A stretch of 64,000 nt of DNA, taken from contig CAVPHY010000002.1 in NCBI GenBank assembly GCA_963704855.1, positions 248,001 to 312,000 on the forward strand, given 5' to 3'. Positions 33,911 to 41,907 of this stretch are shown here, in pieces. The first letter of the stretch is position 1, and each line of letters starts with the position of its first letter. Position numbers and translations under genes: made by a program. The DNA comes from SZUA-36 sp963704855. Lineage in GTDB: Bacteria; Pseudomonadota; Gammaproteobacteria; Xanthomonadales; SZUA-36. The notes under the pieces were generated by a model, which had not been told where the DNA came from, did not search any database, and was given only the letters and a program-made list of their open reading frames with translations.

Positions 33911-36900
33911 TCATTTATCACTATTCCAGCTTTGCCGGCCGCAACTGAGTGGTTCGCTGGCAGTTTCGATCGACATAATGGAACCATTTGACCCCGTTGT
34001 GAAAGTGTAGGCCCTGGCACTGCCTGCATCACATCCCCGTGGCATATTGGGTACCGGTGGAAACTCGGTATAGGAGGCATTGAAGTCCGGCCTGTCGTCA
34101 TAAATGATAGCCGGCAGGTTAGGAATACTTGGCGAGAACACACCAGCCGGTGTCTTGTCGTCGGTCAAGTCGTTCGGCGTACCCGAGTCCAGCATATCAC
34201 CGAGATAGCTGACGTCAAGATCACCATCAATGTCAAAGACCGGGTAGGTCGGAGCACTGCCTGAGAAGATATCCATCACCATGAGCCAGCCCGTTCCGCC
34301 CGCCGAACACGGGTCGTCATCCGGAATCAGGGACACGAAGAAAACCAGGTTGTCACGCAATACGGGACGTCGGACGATACGCTCACCCGCGGTTGGTAAA
34401 TCGATATACCATCCGCGGTCATCCGGGACGTTGTTATTGTCAAACCAATCCGTATTGCTATTCGAACTTATCACCCGCACTCCATTGCTCACCGAAAAAC
34501 TGTTGGCAGACAGGTCGCTGCGGCTGTACCCGTAGGCGGTATTGCTGGCCGCCAGGGTGGGGCTCAAATCCCAGATTGCATACAGTGATTGTGTGGGCTG
34601 ATTGATATTGGTATTGTCCGAGTTTTGTATATATTGCCCGGTGCCAAATACAACCAATTGCCCGTAGCCTGCGCCCATTGGGTGAGCGGCAATGGCAGGG
34701 CGATCCGTGATGGGGTGGCCACTGCCCGCATCAAACAACGCGTTGCCATTGAAAGCCAGGTCCCAATTCAGGGAATCCGGACTGGAAACATCGAATTTCC
34801 ACATTTTTCCATTGCGGTCACCCGCGTAAATGGCATCCACCCTATTGTCACCATTGAGATCAGCGGCCGCTGGTGTAAACAGTGCATTCGGGTTTGCCAC
34901 GCTGCCACCCGGAACGGTTATCTTAACGTAGTCAGACGCGCTCCAACCGTTAATACCTTCCTCAATGTAGATTATAAAAAGCGCACCGGCGCCGCTGGTG
35001 GATGCGTGGCCATCAGCCTCGGTGTTGTTGAGTCCGTTACCAATGATAACGGCCCATTTGTCGTTGGCCATTCGGCGTATCTGCGGTTGGCTGTAGGTGT
35101 AACCGAGATCTGCATCGACCTCATCGGTGAACTCCCACAGGACATTGCCGGAGGCGAATGTATCAGGGTTGGTCACATCCAGTGCGAACAGACCCTGGCC
35201 ACCGGCACGCAGCGTTGCAGCCACCACGGATTTCCAGTTGCCATTGATCTGAACATCACCGTATTCCGGTTTTCCATCAACAAAAAACTTATGGCCATAA
35301 CCAGGGTCTGTCAGTTCGGGCAGGTTTTTGATCACCTTGTCCGGAACGTAGGCAAACAGTTGTTCGCCATCCGACTCACGGATCGCATGCAGCATGCCAT
35401 CATTGGCGCCAAGGTAGATCACACCGGTCCTTGAGACATTGGCGGTGAAAAAACTCTGATAGTTGCCAAAGGAATAGAAAAAAGGCGGAAAACCCACGTA
35501 CACGGGGTCTGAATTGACAATATCACCCATCTTATGGCTGCGATTACGGAAAACTCCCCCGTTTGCCTGCTCCTGGGCAGAACTGCCACGTACATAGGTC
35601 AGGCGGTTGGCGCCCAGGCCATCTGTTACACCGTTTGCGTCCTGGTTCAACAGGGCTTGCTGATCCGAGGAAATGGAATTCCATTCGAAGGCCGTACCCG
35701 TGGGTGAATTACCATCATTATTCCAGGTCCAGACATTCCGGCCACCTGCGTTGGAACTGAGCTGTGCGTTACTCTTGGCAGTTAAAAGTGTATCGGCATT
35801 CCAGATCGCTGAACCACCCAGGGTGCCATCGCTATTAACCGGAAACGCCAACAACTCCCCATGCCAGTCCGAGGTGTCAAACTTGGCCTGGAATATCCTC
35901 GAATTGGAGGATATGGAACCCGAGTTGGCCGCCGCAGAGGCTGCTCCGCCGATACGCGAGCCGATATTTTCCAGCGCCGCTTTGAATGAGTCGACCAGTT
36001 CCTTGGGAGAACCGGCTGAAACGTAAGTTCCCTTGCTGTTCCAGGCCGCATGCCACATATCGTCAGCCTTGCGCGGGTCCCAATAGGATGGTGATGTGGA
36101 GCTGGTATTCGCATTCGAGTACCAATCAAAGTTACCCGGCACGATGCCGGATCCCGGCCAACCATCGTTGTCCGTATCGTTCAACAGACCGGCACTGCCA
36201 AAGTTGATCGTAAAGGTCACCATGTGCTGGTGGGAAGCGCTGTCCCACGTGTCGGTAGGCACCGCATCGACCAAATCGGTGCGCAGGTCGGTGTCGTAAT
36301 AGTATTTTGCCACATCGGCCAGCAACGTTGACTGCAACGCTCGGTTGCCATAGATCTGGGCCCCGTCACCATCTTCATCGGAGATCGGGGATAAGTCAGA
36401 ATCATCATCCCTACCGGTATCATCATCCCAGTAACCATCCGTGAACAAGACGGTGAAGTTTTTCTGGCATGAGTTGATAATGGGTGAATCAACGTTGTTG
36501 ATGAGGTCGGCGTAATAACGCCCGGCGGTGTCCAGGCCACCACGTAAGGGTGTTTGGCCGCTAGCCTCCTTGTCCCGATAAGCATTGTTCAGAATTGATC
36601 TGATATGTGATGAATAATCGGTCACAGCGGCGTCAGGCATTTCAATTTCGACGCCACCATTGTTTATAAAGCCAAGACCATAGCGATAGTCGGGAAGGTC
36701 CGTCAGCACCTTGCCTAATGCGTAATTCGAAACATGCACACGGCGGCGGCCATATTGGAACCAGTTGGCAATGCTCTGTTTCAACTCATCGAGAGTTTGC
36801 CCACCGGTGTGCGCAGCGCTGCAGCTTATACTGTTCCTGTTCGCATCCATACCGGTCGTCCCGGCCGTGGTAATGGTAAATTGTTCACAGGTAACAGCCG

Positions 36901-37726
36901 AGTCGGTCACCGTGACACGCACATGGCTGTCCCACAGATCGACCTCGCCATTCCCACCCACTACCGTTGTCATATTGTTTCGCGTGGGTCGCACTCCTGA
37001 ATAACCCTTGTCATCGATCCAGACGTTGTAAGTAAACCCGCCGTTCGAACCCAGGTCTCTCGTATCGTTATAATCACCTTCGTTGGAGTCGGGCCAGGAA
37101 CGCACCAGATCCCAGTTGGCATCGGCATACGTGGTGCTACCACCCACCCAGGGTTCATATTCAGAAGAAGGATCAAAATAGACCACGTTCAGCGCAGAGG
37201 AGCGTATCCGCCAATCCATATCCATACTTTTAGTGTCGGCATCACCTGCCCTCGACATCTTGTCTTCACAACGCTCAACGTTGTCCGCATTGTTACAGTT
37301 ATTGCTGGTGCCAAAATAGAAAATGCTGCTTGTATTTTTGCGAATTCTCGGTCGGTTTGCGCTTGATGCGCCTTCGTCATAAAACCAGGTCAGCATACGG
37401 GCATCACCTGCCGGGCGGTCATCGGAACCATTGGTTGCACAGTAACTCTTGGTATCCCCGGACGTGTCGCTACCTGTAAAAAAGCTCCGGTTCGACGCAA
37501 AACCATCATAGGCGCACAGTGTAAAGTGCTGTGGTGCCAGGATTTCCCAGTCCATCGACCCGGAGTCATCCATTTCCATGAAGACATTGGGTGTTGATTC
37601 GATGGCTACGATCAAGGGCACATCGGGCAGACTGTATGGTGCTGCCGTGGCCTGGCCTGGAAATGCGCTGGCCAGCATCGCAAGCACGGTACTTGAAATA
37701 GTAGTCAGTGTTTTTGAATGTTTCAT
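33911..37726 (-). CDS. pilY1: PilY1 pilus-tip adhesin/assembly protein
   Basis: PilY1 sits at the pilus tip, promotes extension and surface sensing, and works with the minor pilins. The 1271-residue protein has a signal peptide (about 1-29). An N-terminal von Willebrand A-like region begins with a MIDAS-type DDSGS at 53-57. The C-terminal half is the PilY1 beta-propeller, with YLGANDGMLHAI, QPQIRRMANDKWAV and a calcium-binding loop DLNGDNRVDAIYAGD near residue 955. Similar calcium loops switch pilus retraction in Pseudomonas. The ATG at 37726 follows GGGGTA. It lies 19 bases after pilX and before pilE. Confidence 0.93.
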   Translation of the reverse strand: MKHSKTLTTISSTVLAMLASAFPGQATAAPYSLPDVPLIVAIESTPNVFMEMDDSGSMDWEILAPQHFTLCAYDGFASNRSFFTGSDTSGDTKSYCATNGSDDRPAGDARMLTWFYDEGASSANRPRIRKNTSSIFYFGTSNNCNNADNVERCEDKMSRAGDADTKSMDMDWRIRSSALNVVYFDPSSEYEPWVGGSTTYADANWDLVRSWPDSNEGDYNDTRDLGSNGGFTYNVWIDDKGYSGVRPTRNNMTTVVGGNGEVDLWDSHVRVTVTDSAVTCEQFTITTAGTTGMDANRNSISCSAAHTGGQTLDELKQSIANWFQYGRRRVHVSNYALGKVLTDLPDYRYGLGFINNGGVEIEMPDAAVTDYSSHIRSILNNAYRDKEASGQTPLRGGLDTAGRYYADLINNVDSPIINSCQKNFTVLFTDGYWDDDTGRDDDSDLSPISDEDGDGAQIYGNRALQSTLLADVAKYYYDTDLRTDLVDAVPTDTWDSASHQHMVTFTINFGSAGLLNDTDNDGWPGSGIVPGNFDWYSNANTSSTSPSYWDPRKADDMWHAAWNSKGTYVSAGSPKELVDSFKAALENIGSRIGGAASAAANSGSISSNSRIFQAKFDTSDWHGELLAFPVNSDGTLGGSAIWNADTLLTAKSNAQLSSNAGGRNVWTWNNDGNSPTGTAFEWNSISSDQQALLNQDANGVTDGLGANRLTYVRGSSAQEQANGGVFRNRSHKMGDIVNSDPVYVGFPPFFYSFGNYQSFFTANVSRTGVIYLGANDGMLHAIRESDGEQLFAYVPDKVIKNLPELTDPGYGHKFFVDGKPEYGDVQINGNWKSVVAATLRAGGQGLFALDVTNPDTFASGNVLWEFTDEVDADLGYTYSQPQIRRMANDKWAVIIGNGLNNTEADGHASTSGAGALFIIYIEEGINGWSASDYVKITVPGGSVANPNALFTPAAADLNGDNRVDAIYAGDRNGKMWKFDVSSPDSLNWDLAFNGNALFDAGSGHPITDRPAIAAHPMGAGYGQLVVFGTGQYIQNSDNTNINQPTQSLYAIWDLSPTLAASNTAYGYSRSDLSANSFSVSNGVRVISSNSNTDWFDNNNVPDDRGWYIDLPTAGERIVRRPVLRDNLVFFVSLIPDDDPCSAGGTGWLMVMDIFSGSAPTYPVFDIDGDLDVSYLGDMLDSGTPNDLTDDKTPAGVFSPSIPNLPAIIYDDRPDFNASYTEFPPVPNMPRGCDAGSARAYTFTTGSNGSIMSIETASEPLSCGRQSWNSDK

Positions 37727-37745
37727 ATAGTACCCCTGGTGCACA

Positions 37746-38369
37746 TTATTCGTAGCGTTTGGCTACACGACTTTCCATCACGGAAAGCGTGGAAGTTCTG
37801 GCGCCGTTACCGGCAGCGATGATGCGATAAAATACCCGGCCCTGTGTTGGCCGCCCGGCAAGATCGTCCCGGTCAATATAGCTCTGCTCCAACAGAAAGC
37901 GGGGTTGGCGGCTGACGCCTGCGATACTGTGCGCCGGATTGGTTGCCAGCCCCGTAGACGGGTCGACCCCATAGTCACGCCCGTTATTCCATGTATCGTT
38001 ATTCCCCCACGCATCAAAATCCTCGACGTTGTAAGCGATCAGGTTTGCCTCCAGCAACTGCCGGGGGTTATCACAGTTCTGGATCGCCACATTCTGCACG
38101 GTCAGCGTCTGGCAGGGGAATGGCCGTGTCAACGGATTACGGCTTTGCAGGTAAGACTCGCCCCAACGCAAGGTCATTTCGGCAGCTTCCGATGCTACTT
38201 TGGCATCACGATAATTACCCGACATACGCAATTGCAATATTGAACCGCTCATCGCATACAGACCAAAAACGGTCATGATCAGTATAAAAATAACCCCCAA
38301 CAACAAAACGTATCCTGTTTGGTTCTGGCGGCCTGGTGCTGTGATATGTCTGTAAACTACATGATTCAT
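37746..38369 (-). CDS. pilX: PilX minor pilin
   Basis: The 207-residue protein has the PilX pattern: a short polar N terminus, then TGYVLLLGVIFILIMTVFGLYAM as hydrophobic helix, lacking the Glu5 of canonical pilins, and MSGNYRDAKVASEAAEMTLRWGE, the PilX family signature. Two cysteines (PFPCQT, QNCDNP) are close together. The gene sits between pilW and pilY1, the usual place; PilX links the priming complex to PilY1. Confidence 0.9.
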   Translation of the reverse strand: MNHVVYRHITAPGRQNQTGYVLLLGVIFILIMTVFGLYAMSGSILQLRMSGNYRDAKVASEAAEMTLRWGESYLQSRNPLTRPFPCQTLTVQNVAIQNCDNPRQLLEANLIAYNVEDFDAWGNNDTWNNGRDYGVDPSTGLATNPAHSIAGVSRQPRFLLEQSYIDRDDLAGRPTQGRVFYRIIAAGNGARTSTLSVMESRVAKRYE

Positions 38370-38397
38370 ATTTTATTCCCGTGATTGCACCGGCCGA

Positions 38398-39192
38398 TCA
38401 AAGCGTGAGGTTCCGGACACTGACCTGACCCGAATAAACCCGCCTGATCCGACGGTCACCCGCAGCCGTGGTGGTCATGCCATACAGGTCCAGTGTCCCG
38501 GTATCGGCTTCAATCCGGACCTGCTCCGGTGTGTGTACCGACATTGCAATTCGCACTGCGACCACATCGAACAGGTTGTTCCAGCCACCGGCGTTCACCC
38601 AGGTGTTGACACTGAGATCGTTGGTCAAATCTTCGCCATATTGTATTTGCAGGTTTTCTACACCCTCGGCGACCGCAGTATTGATCTGTGTTACGAGCGT
38701 TCCATTGACCGGCCCATAACTGCAAACGTATAGGAGTTCATCATTGAGTACGCTGAAACTGACCAGCTTTTGGTAATGGCTGGGTACATCGGTGGTTGTC
38801 CCATCAGGCAGGGTGACCGCTTCGGTGACGGTATTGAATACGCCGAGACAGTCCATATCGGATTCGTATTGCAATTCGATGCTATCGGAACCGGTACCAC
38901 TGCCATTGATGCTGTTATTGGTGAAAGCAAAACCCAGCTTGGGTGGTTCCCACACAACGGGTCGGTAACCCGCACGCTGGATTTCCTTGGTCATCAAGTT
39001 GAACGCGAAACGCCCGTTTTCCTGTAATCGACCAACCTGTTCCTGGCCAAGAAAACTGGCTCGGCCTGAGAGGAAAATAACCACCATGGCAATGATCAGA
39101 AGCGAAACAATGAGCAGGGTGACCATCAGTTCGATCAGGGAAACACCATTCTGGTCATGTGGTAGTCGTTTCCTAAAATTTAATTTTTTCAT
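38398..39192 (-). CDS. pilW: PilW minor pilin
   Basis: The 264-residue prepilin has the processing site DQNG-VSLIELMVTLLI with Glu5 and the PilW signature QEQVGRLQENGRFAFNLMTKEIQRAGYR. Its ATG overlaps the pilV stop (ATGA), so the two are coupled. It is part of the FimU-PilVWX complex that primes pilus assembly. Confidence 0.92.
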   Translation of the reverse strand: MKKLNFRKRLPHDQNGVSLIELMVTLLIVSLLIIAMVVIFLSGRASFLGQEQVGRLQENGRFAFNLMTKEIQRAGYRPVVWEPPKLGFAFTNNSINGSGTGSDSIELQYESDMDCLGVFNTVTEAVTLPDGTTTDVPSHYQKLVSFSVLNDELLYVCSYGPVNGTLVTQINTAVAEGVENLQIQYGEDLTNDLSVNTWVNAGGWNNLFDVVAVRIAMSVHTPEQVRIEADTGTLDLYGMTTTAAGDRRIRRVYSGQVSVRNLTL

Positions 39193-39743
39193 GGGTTTAC
39201 CACCACTGCATAGCGGTGAAACGAGGAGCCGTTATCCAATGATTCGGTATCACGGTCATTTCGCCAGAAGATTTTGACAACGTTGTTTCCATTGCCGTCA
39301 CAGGCCAGCGAAGCGGGCTGTCCATCGTCGGGACTGCTGTCCATGCAAATAAACCCAAGACCTGCTGGAAGGCTGTCGGCAATCCGTGTGCGCCAGGTTG
39401 CAAAATCGTTCGAAGCCTGCACATCCGGGGCGCAGCCATAGTTGCCCGAGCAGGCAGACGCGGTTGTCGTGCTGCCGCTGGTATTGTTGCCGTCATACCA
39501 ACCGTTGGTGTAGGCACCCAGGTTGGCGCGCATCATTTCTACACCGGTCTGCGCATGGGTGACGGCAACGCTGCCGATGTTGGCCGTTCCGGTCGCTGAC
39601 ATACCGTTAACGAGCAGTGAGGCGACACCGGCCATCCCCAGGGACAGGACCAGCAGCGCGACAAGTGCCTCAATGAGATTGTACCCGCGAGAATAGAAGC
39701 GGCTACAGCGGCGGCCCGCGGTGAATTGCGTTACTTCACGCAT
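39189..39743 (-). CDS. pilV: PilV minor pilin
   Basis: The 184-residue prepilin has the processing site YSRG-YNLIEALVALLVLSLG with Glu5. A SLGMAGVASLLVNGM helix follows, and a C-terminal domain with paired cysteines (ASACSGNYGCAPD, FICMD, LACDG). The position between fimU and pilW is conserved. Confidence 0.9.
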   Translation of the reverse strand: MREVTQFTAGRRCSRFYSRGYNLIEALVALLVLSLGMAGVASLLVNGMSATGTANIGSVAVTHAQTGVEMMRANLGAYTNGWYDGNNTSGSTTTASACSGNYGCAPDVQASNDFATWRTRIADSLPAGLGFICMDSSPDDGQPASLACDGNGNNVVKIFWRNDRDTESLDNGSSFHRYAVVVNP

Positions 39744-39782
39744 GAATATATCCCCCCTTGATTTCCAAGATAAATTATGGGG

Positions 39783-40328
39783 TTAACTAGTGACCGTGAT
39801 CGTTTTGACACTGACGGCGCCACTGGGACCGATACTGATTCTCCGGCACTTCGAAGATTCGTCCGCATCGGTATGACAAACATCAATATTGGCGCTGGTG
39901 TTGAGCGTGCTAAAACCGCTTGGCCGGAAGAATATCGCCGAGACCGGGGCCGTTTGCGCGACCTGGTTCTGTGCGTTAAAAGATTTTAACAATGGCTCGT
40001 TAATGTCAAAATCAGAACCGGAGTCCGAATCGATAAAAACCAGTATGTATTTCCCCCAGTCATCGACTGAACCGCTACAGGTGGTGCCATTGGCGCTGGC
40101 ACAGACACCCGCCTGGGTTCCACGTGTCACGGCTTCACTGCGGGCTGTGGACAAGGCAGTGGCCAATTCATGCGCCTGCCCCAACAATTGGTTGCGAGCC
40201 ATGGCACCGCGTAGACCCGGAGCAAAAGTTGTCATGAGGATTGCCGTGATAACCAGCACGATCATCAGTTCAATCATTGTAAAACCGCGCTGTGTGGATC
40301 GAAAAGCAGAATGGTATACTGAGCGCAT
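39783..40328 (-). CDS. fimU: FimU/FimT minor pilin
   Basis: First gene of the operon. From the ATG at 40328 (after GGAGAG) it encodes 181 residues with processing site TQRG-FTMIELMIVLVI and Glu5, then a GspH-like domain with cysteines in AGVCASANGTTCSG, DVCHT and SSKCRR. The FimU of Pseudomonas starts the same operon. An in-frame ATG at 40343 would add five residues and lacks a Shine-Dalgarno. Confidence 0.88.
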   Translation of the reverse strand: MRSVYHSAFRSTQRGFTMIELMIVLVITAILMTTFAPGLRGAMARNQLLGQAHELATALSTARSEAVTRGTQAGVCASANGTTCSGSVDDWGKYILVFIDSDSGSDFDINEPLLKSFNAQNQVAQTAPVSAIFFRPSGFSTLNTSANIDVCHTDADESSKCRRISIGPSGAVSVKTITVTS

Positions 40329-40393
40329 CTCGCAACTCTCCATTCCTTCCGTGGAATTGTTATAAAATAGTCCTTTGAGGTTTAAATTATTTT

Positions 40394-40421
40394 CTTAACG
40401 CTTTGTGTGATTAAGTATAAT
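40394..40421 (+). promoter_or_regulatory. Possible promoter of the first YSC84-like gene
   Basis: A perfect TATAAT at 40416-40421 has a weak CTTAAC 16 bases upstream. It lies in the divergent gap between fimU and the YSC84-like gene, giving a leader of about 140 bases. Confidence 0.4.
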
Positions 40422-40567
40422 GCACGCAGAATTGCACCGCAGCGTTTAAACGCACCGCTTATCCGGATAAACTTACCACTCGTCAGACCGACAGCCATTA
40501 TTCAGACTAAATACCCAGAAAGTTTGAGTTTTTGAACCCCCTCAATCCAACATACTCGAGAAACATC

Positions 40568-41107
40568 ATGAAAAAATTATCGTTAGCCCTCATAACCCTG
40601 AGCCTGGTTTTAACAAGCGTTACAACGTTTGCGGAATGGGCGCCTGACACCAATGACAAATTGGAATTGTCAGTTGCAAAAGCCATCATTGATGCCAAGG
40701 AGAAAGATCCTTCCCTGGCGCAGTGGTTTGACACCGCCTACGCCTACGCCGTATTCCCGAGCGTTGGCAAGGGTGGCTTTATTGTTGGCGGCGCGGGTGG
40801 CAAGGGTATCGTTATCCACGGCGACAACACCGTTGGCACAACCTCGTTGTCACAAATATCGATCGGTGCGCAGGTGGGTGGCCAGGTCTACGCCGAATAC
40901 ATCATGTTCAAAGACAAGACCGCTTTTGATCACTTCACCCGTGGCAATTTCGAAATGGGTGCACAGGCCTCTGCCGTTGTAGTCACTGCCGGTGCATCTG
41001 CCGATGCCGATTATGACGGCGGTGTCGCTGTCTTCACCCTCGCAGAAGGCGGCCTGATGCTTGAAGCCTCCGTCGGCGGGCAGAAGTTTAAGTACACGGC
41101 GAAGTAA
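40568..41107 (+). CDS. Exported YSC84-like protein (copy 1)
   Basis: A 179-residue exported protein with a signal peptide ending about TTFA. The body is the YSC84/SH3YL1-type lipid-binding domain found alone in many bacterial proteins: WFDTAYAYAVFPSVGKGGF, a glycine-rich GGAGGKG and a C-terminal GGQKFKY. The bacterial function is unknown; eukaryotic relatives bind phosphoinositides. I chose the ATG at 40568 because it gives the signal peptide directly. It is followed by its own terminator and then a second copy. Confidence 0.85.
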   Translation: MKKLSLALITLSLVLTSVTTFAEWAPDTNDKLELSVAKAIIDAKEKDPSLAQWFDTAYAYAVFPSVGKGGFIVGGAGGKGIVIHGDNTVGTTSLSQISIGAQVGGQVYAEYIMFKDKTAFDHFTRGNFEMGAQASAVVVTAGASADADYDGGVAVFTLAEGGLMLEASVGGQKFKYTAK

Positions 41108-41148
41108 GTATTCACTGACCGATAATATCGGCACATATCCCGACTCAG

Positions 41149-41175
41149 AAAAGGCACCGATTGACGGTGCCTTTT
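41149..41175 (+). terminator. Terminator between the YSC84-like paralogues
   Basis: AAAAGGCACCG and CGGTGCCTTTT form a perfect 11-bp stem with a 5-base loop and a T run, 42 bases past the first copy. The second copy therefore needs its own promoter. Confidence 0.88.
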
Positions 41176-41312
41176 TTGTGCCCTGGCAATTAGAACCTCT
41201 GTCCGCGGGAATACCTGCTACGGGCTAAAAACAAACTTTGTAAGTCACTGGAACTTCGGATATATTGGCGGGTCTCCTGATACTCACAACTCACATTCCA
41301 CCCGGGAAAACT

Positions 41313-41849
41313 ATGTATAAGCTAATTGCCACTTTGTTCACCTTAACCCTGATTTCAACCAGCAGCCATGCGCAGACATGGAAGCCCGACGTTACTGACA
41401 AACTCGAGTTATCCGTCGCCCAGTCCATAATCAAGGCAAAAGAAAACGATCCATCACTTAAAATGTGGTTCGACACGGCATACGCCTATGCGGTGTTTCC
41501 CAAAGTAGGGAAAGGCGGCTTCATCGTAGGCGGCGCAGGCGGTAAGGGCCTTGTTATAAGGGGTGATACCACCATGGGCACAACCTCGTTATCACAGGTA
41601 TCGATCGGTGCGCAGTTAGGCGGCCAGGTTTATGCCCAATACATCATGTTCAAAGACAAGACTGCCTTTGATCACTTCACCCGCGGGAATTTCGAAATGG
41701 GTGCACAGGTATCCGCAGTAGCCGTAACGCTGGGTGCATCAGCCGATGCGAGCTATGATAGTGGCGTGGCCGTGTTCACCATGGCGGACGGCGGCTTGAT
41801 GTTTGAAGCCTCAGTGGGTGGACAGAAGTTCAAATACAAGTCCAAGTAA
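41313..41849 (+). CDS. Exported YSC84-like protein (copy 2)
   Basis: A 178-residue paralogue of the preceding gene with a different signal peptide (ending SSHAQ) but a nearly identical mature domain. Long blocks are shared, including WFDTAYAYAVFP, GGFIVGGAGGKG, YIMFKDKTAFDHFTRGNFE and GGQKFKY. The pair clearly arose by tandem duplication. A possible TATATT -10 lies at about 41258. A GC hairpin (41877-41904) follows. Confidence 0.85.
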   Translation: MYKLIATLFTLTLISTSSHAQTWKPDVTDKLELSVAQSIIKAKENDPSLKMWFDTAYAYAVFPKVGKGGFIVGGAGGKGLVIRGDTTMGTTSLSQVSIGAQLGGQVYAQYIMFKDKTAFDHFTRGNFEMGAQVSAVAVTLGASADASYDSGVAVFTMADGGLMFEASVGGQKFKYKSK

Positions 41850-41876
41850 GCGTCCAGCCGGTTTAGGGCCGCACCG

Positions 41877-41904
41877 TGGCGGGAGTGCAGGAGCGCACCC
41901 GCCA
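41877..41904. repeat. GC-rich inverted repeat between convergent genes
   Basis: TGGCGGG and CCCGCCA pair around a 14-base interior in which GTGC and GCGC can add pairs. There is no T run. It lies between the second YSC84-like gene and the convergent transporter gene and may terminate either. Confidence 0.45.
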
Positions 41905-41907
41905 GTT

